10,177 nucleotides of DNA from Pseudomonadota bacterium (GTDB lineage: Bacteria > Desulfobacterota > Desulfobacteria > Desulfobacterales > Desulfobacteraceae), in contig JAHIVS010000516.1 in the NCBI GenBank assembly GCA_018816605.1, forward strand, positions 1-10,177. Direction: 5' to 3'. Below are positions 8,129 through 10,177 of the stretch, piece after piece. The notes beneath the pieces were generated by a model, which was given only the letters and a program-made list of their open reading frames with translations, made no database searches and was not told the DNA's origin. Position numbers and translations under genes: made by a program. Numbering within the stretch: position 1 is the stretch's first letter; every line of letters begins with the position of its first letter.

Positions 8129-9148
8129 ATGCGCTTTTTTTTACATTTGGCTATTTTTCTTTTGATCCCCCTTATATATTCCTGTACCACACTGCCAAAG
8201 GACCGTGTCGCAAGACAGGACCCCCTGATTGGCAAAATCGTCCATACCCCTGACCATAAATTCATCCCTTTCAAGACCCTGGTGGACCAGATTGCAGATC
8301 AAGATGTGATTTATCTGTCCGAAAAGCATGACAATCCCATGCACCACACCATCCAGCACCAAATCATTAAAGCCCTTATTGAAAAAGGGAAAGCCCCCCT
8401 TATCGGATTTGAATTTTTTTCCATGGAGGATACCCCCTTTTTGCTCAGCTTTGTTGATTCGGGCACAACAGCCCACACACCCAAAATGGAGGCGGCCATT
8501 GAAAAACAGGCACGGAAAAAATTGGGCTGGGACACCCAGTCCGACACCATGTGGGGCTATTATTATGGCCTTATGAAATTGGCCAGACAAAATCATCTTT
8601 CCATTGCAGGCATAGACCTGTCCAGCTCCCAGAAACGCAGAATCACCCGGAAAGGGCTGGAGGGGCTTTCTGCCGTTGAGAAAAAAACACTTTTTTCATC
8701 CCGGTTCTCCAATATTCCCTATGAAATCCATATGAAATCAATTTTCAAATCGGTTCACTGCGGCATGAACCATGAAAAAATGACATCCAGGCTCTATGAT
8801 ACCTGGGTGGCCAGAAACGACAAAATGGCCCTGTCCATATCCCAATTGTACGAAAAAGATGCCAAAGGACCCGTTGTGGTCATCATTGGCCGGGGCCATA
8901 CAGAGTACGGACTGGGTGTCATGGACAGGGTTAGGGCACTCAACCCCGATATTTCCCAGGTAGACATCGGGCTGACAGAGATCACAAGAGCCCCTTCGGA
9001 TTTTGCCGATTATCTGCGCCCCCTTGAACTGGAAGGATTTGAACCAACGGCGCCTTCGGACTATCTGTGGTTTACCCAGCGGGTCTCCTACGCAGATCCT
9101 TGTGAGGAGTTCAAAGCATCCTTAAAAAAAATGAAACAAAAAGAGTAG
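8129..9148 (+). CDS. ChaN-family lipoprotein (haem-binding uptake, Tiki superfamily)
   Basis: A 339-residue envelope protein. The signal peptide has a hydrophobic core (residues 2-17) and a lipobox-like LIYSC, so Cys19 would be lipidated. The residues after it (TT) do not show an inner-membrane retention Asp, so outer membrane is likely. The domain resembles the ChaN/PF04187 family, known from Campylobacter ChaN to bind haem and related to the Tiki/TraB and EreA folds. Its signature elements are present: VIYLSEKHDNPMHH (60-73), LIGFEFF (91-97, E95), GIDL (161-164), WVARND (226-231), VVVIIGRGHTEYGLG (249-263, H257), and the late DYLWFTQRVSYADPCEE block (311-327). The start ATG has GGGAGG six bases upstream. 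An 18-bp palindrome precedes it. It converges on the hemerythrin gene with two bases between stop codons. The role, in haem or iron acquisition or as a hydrolase, is inferred from the family only. Confidence 0.85.
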   Translation: MRFFLHLAIFLLIPLIYSCTTLPKDRVARQDPLIGKIVHTPDHKFIPFKTLVDQIADQDVIYLSEKHDNPMHHTIQHQIIKALIEKGKAPLIGFEFFSMEDTPFLLSFVDSGTTAHTPKMEAAIEKQARKKLGWDTQSDTMWGYYYGLMKLARQNHLSIAGIDLSSSQKRRITRKGLEGLSAVEKKTLFSSRFSNIPYEIHMKSIFKSVHCGMNHEKMTSRLYDTWVARNDKMALSISQLYEKDAKGPVVVIIGRGHTEYGLGVMDRVRALNPDISQVDIGLTEITRAPSDFADYLRPLELEGFEPTAPSDYLWFTQRVSYADPCEEFKASLKKMKQKE

Positions 9149-9150
9149 GA

Positions 9151-9558
9151 TTATCTGCCAGGCACAATGGTTTTGATTTTCTGATCTTCATTCAAAATGT
9201 GATGCACCAGCCAATTTTCGATGGTTTTAATGATTTCAGAATTTAACACATGGATTCCATTATGGATATCCAGGCGAAGCGCCTCTATTTTCTTCAGAAA
9301 ATCCAGATGCAGCTGTTTATGATGCGCAAGCCCGGCAAACCCAATGCTTTCCATGTAGTTTTCTTCAAATGAAAAATGATATTCCCCATAGGCCTGCATC
9401 TCCTGCAATGCCTCCAATCCGGCAGTGCGAAACACATTTTCATCCGGGTTCATCATTTTGGCGTGGGCTGTATTATAAATTTCAAGCCATTTTTTGTGCT
9501 GATCATCGATTTTTTGATGCCCCACACCGTATTCATCCAACCATTTTATTCTGACCAT
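9151..9558 (-). CDS. Single-domain bacteriohemerythrin
   Basis: A 135-residue four-helix bundle protein that binds O2 at a non-haem diiron centre in the cytoplasm. Proposed roles in the family are O2 storage, sensing or delivery. All expected iron ligands are visible with the standard spacing: H21 in VGHQKIDDQH (residues 12-21), H61 and E65 in YHFSFEE (60-66), H80 and H84 in HHKQLH (79-84), and H120 and D125 in WLVHHILNED (116-125). There is no signal peptide and no fused signalling domain, so this is the stand-alone type, common in anaerobes and microaerophiles exposed to oxygen. The start has AAGGAG seven bases upstream. It is divergent from the TetR-family gene (198-bp gap) and convergent with the ChaN-like gene. 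Regulation by the divergent TetR protein is possible but not shown. Confidence 0.96.
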   Translation of the reverse strand: MVRIKWLDEYGVGHQKIDDQHKKWLEIYNTAHAKMMNPDENVFRTAGLEALQEMQAYGEYHFSFEENYMESIGFAGLAHHKQLHLDFLKKIEALRLDIHNGIHVLNSEIIKTIENWLVHHILNEDQKIKTIVPGR

Positions 9559-9614
9559 CTCTTTTCTCCTTGATCCCTGTAACTGCCTGTACCCGTCATC
9601 ATGCCGTTTTTTAA

Positions 9615-9620
9615 ATTATA
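9615..9620 (-). promoter_or_regulatory. Candidate -10 element for the hemerythrin gene
   Basis: Read on the minus strand this is a consensus TATAAT, about 57 bp before the hemerythrin ATG. The region 17 bp upstream does not resemble a -35 hexamer, so the promoter would be weak, activated or read by another sigma factor, or the match is chance. Confidence 0.33.
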
Positions 9621-9690
9621 ATTCAACCGGATTTTCTCTTTTATGATTAAATGGGCAGTCCTCCCCGGCAAACACTTTTTAAAATAGATC

Positions 9691-9726
9691 TTGACAAAAA
9701 ACAGCCGTCCTGGTAAACATTGGCTG
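9691..9726 (+). promoter_or_regulatory. Candidate promoter and inverted repeat before the TetR gene
   Basis: A perfect -35 hexamer TTGACA lies at 9691-9696. The best -10 at 17 bp (TAAACA, 9714-9719) is poor. An inverted repeat, CAGCC (9702-9706) and GGCTG (9722-9726) with 15 bp between, spans the same core region. Autoregulation by the TetR protein would fit such a site, but 5-bp arms are weak evidence. Confidence 0.3.
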
Positions 9727-9756
9727 GTCGTCCAACAAATAACTGGGTTTCCAATT

Positions 9757-10177
9757 TTGAAAACAAATACAGATCTGAAAACAGAACAAATACTGGCCGC
9801 CGTCCGAAGCCTCCTTGCAAAAAACGGCTACATGGGTACCACCATCAATCTGGTGGCCAAAGAAGCCGGGGTCTCTCGGGGACTGCTCCACTACTATTTT
9901 AAGACAAAGGAAGAAATGCTGGCCCGGGTCATAAAGGAGAATATGGAAATCAGCGTTGCCATGATCTCCAAAGTTTTCCAGCGGTATAAAACCCCCGAAG
10001 GCTATGCCAAGGGGATAGTGGATCTGCTGCGGAACATCATGGAAACGGATCCGGATTTTTTGAATCTGTTCTTCGAGGGGTTTGCGGTGGCAAGGCAAAG
10101 CCAGATCGTCAGGGAAGAACTCAGTTCCCTCTATGGCCAGTTTCGCAAGGCACTGGAAGCAGGACTAATCGCGGCAC
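9757..10177 (+). CDS. TetR-family transcriptional regulator (truncated by window edge, non-ATG start)
   Basis: The N-terminal 140 residues of a TetR/AcrR-type regulator are present and the frame is open at the right edge. The family is usually 190-220 residues, so about two thirds is visible. The DNA-binding domain reads QILAAVRSLLAKNGYMGTTI (residues 11-30), then NLVAKEAGVSRGLLHYYFKT (31-50) and KEEML, the typical helix-turn-helix with the HYYF recognition end. The ligand-binding domain begins around residue 60. No ATG or GTG start occurs in this frame between the upstream stop (9685-9687) and the helix-turn-helix. TTG 9757 gives a normal short lead of about 10 residues; TTG 9691 is possible but would run through the candidate promoter. 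No clear Shine-Dalgarno precedes TTG 9757. It is divergent from the hemerythrin gene. The ligand and targets are unknown. Confidence 0.87.
   Translation, partial: MKTNTDLKTEQILAAVRSLLAKNGYMGTTINLVAKEAGVSRGLLHYYFKTKEEMLARVIKENMEISVAMISKVFQRYKTPEGYAKGIVDLLRNIMETDPDFLNLFFEGFAVARQSQIVREELSSLYGQFRKALEAGLIAA

Noticed and set aside
9576..9591. Direct repeat CCTGTA spaced by 10 bp in the hemerythrin leader
   Set aside because: Six-base repeats at this spacing are expected by chance; no further copies or symmetry support a binding site.
9679..10098. 139-codon minus-strand open frame opposite the TetR gene
   Set aside because: The plus strand carries a clear TetR helix-turn-helix; the minus frame has no recognisable features.

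Overview
The window reads as ordinary chromosomal DNA of a Gram-negative, mid-GC bacterium, most likely a sulfate-reducing Desulfobacterota (Desulfobacterales-like). The grounds are an adenylate kinase with the Cys-X5-His-X15-Cys-X2-Cys lid metal site described from sulfate reducers, periplasmic and lipoprotein signals, a bacteriohemerythrin, and the general look of the proteins. The taxonomic call is inference. No phage, transposon or CRISPR array is visible, and no previously undescribed multi-gene system stands out. The less ordinary features are local.

Left block, minus strand (about 1-3299): enolase (eno), a secreted LolA-like protein of unknown role, and CTP synthase (pyrG, cut by the left edge at its amidotransferase Cys) lie head to tail with 12- and 20-nt gaps, so probably one transcript. 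A 242-bp divergent region then separates eno from adk. It carries candidate promoters for both directions and an 8-bp perfect inverted repeat whose second arm touches the adk Shine-Dalgarno.

Middle block, plus strand (3542-6092): adenylate kinase (adk) ends in a classic intrinsic terminator. Ribosomal protein S21 (rpsU, TTG start) ends in a second long hairpin that sits directly before folC (folylpolyglutamate/dihydrofolate synthase). tRNA-Arg(CCG) with an encoded CCA follows.

Right block (6105-10177): a GT4 glycosyltransferase starts only 12 nt after the tRNA and overlaps a class I SAM methyltransferase by 14 nt, suggesting a two-step modification of an unidentified glycan or glycolipid. 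A ChaN-family haem-binding-type lipoprotein follows on the plus strand. It converges, with a 2-bp gap and no visible terminator, on a single-domain bacteriohemerythrin on the minus strand. A TetR-family regulator, cut by the right edge, diverges from the hemerythrin across a 198-bp gap and could control it.

Functionally the block joins nucleotide metabolism (pyrG, adk), glycolysis (eno), one-carbon metabolism (folC), translation (rpsU, tRNA-Arg), envelope chemistry (GT4, methyltransferase, LolA-like) and iron or oxygen handling (ChaN, hemerythrin). No intergenic stretch exceeds 300 bp; the longest (3300-3541) is covered by the promoter and repeat entries.
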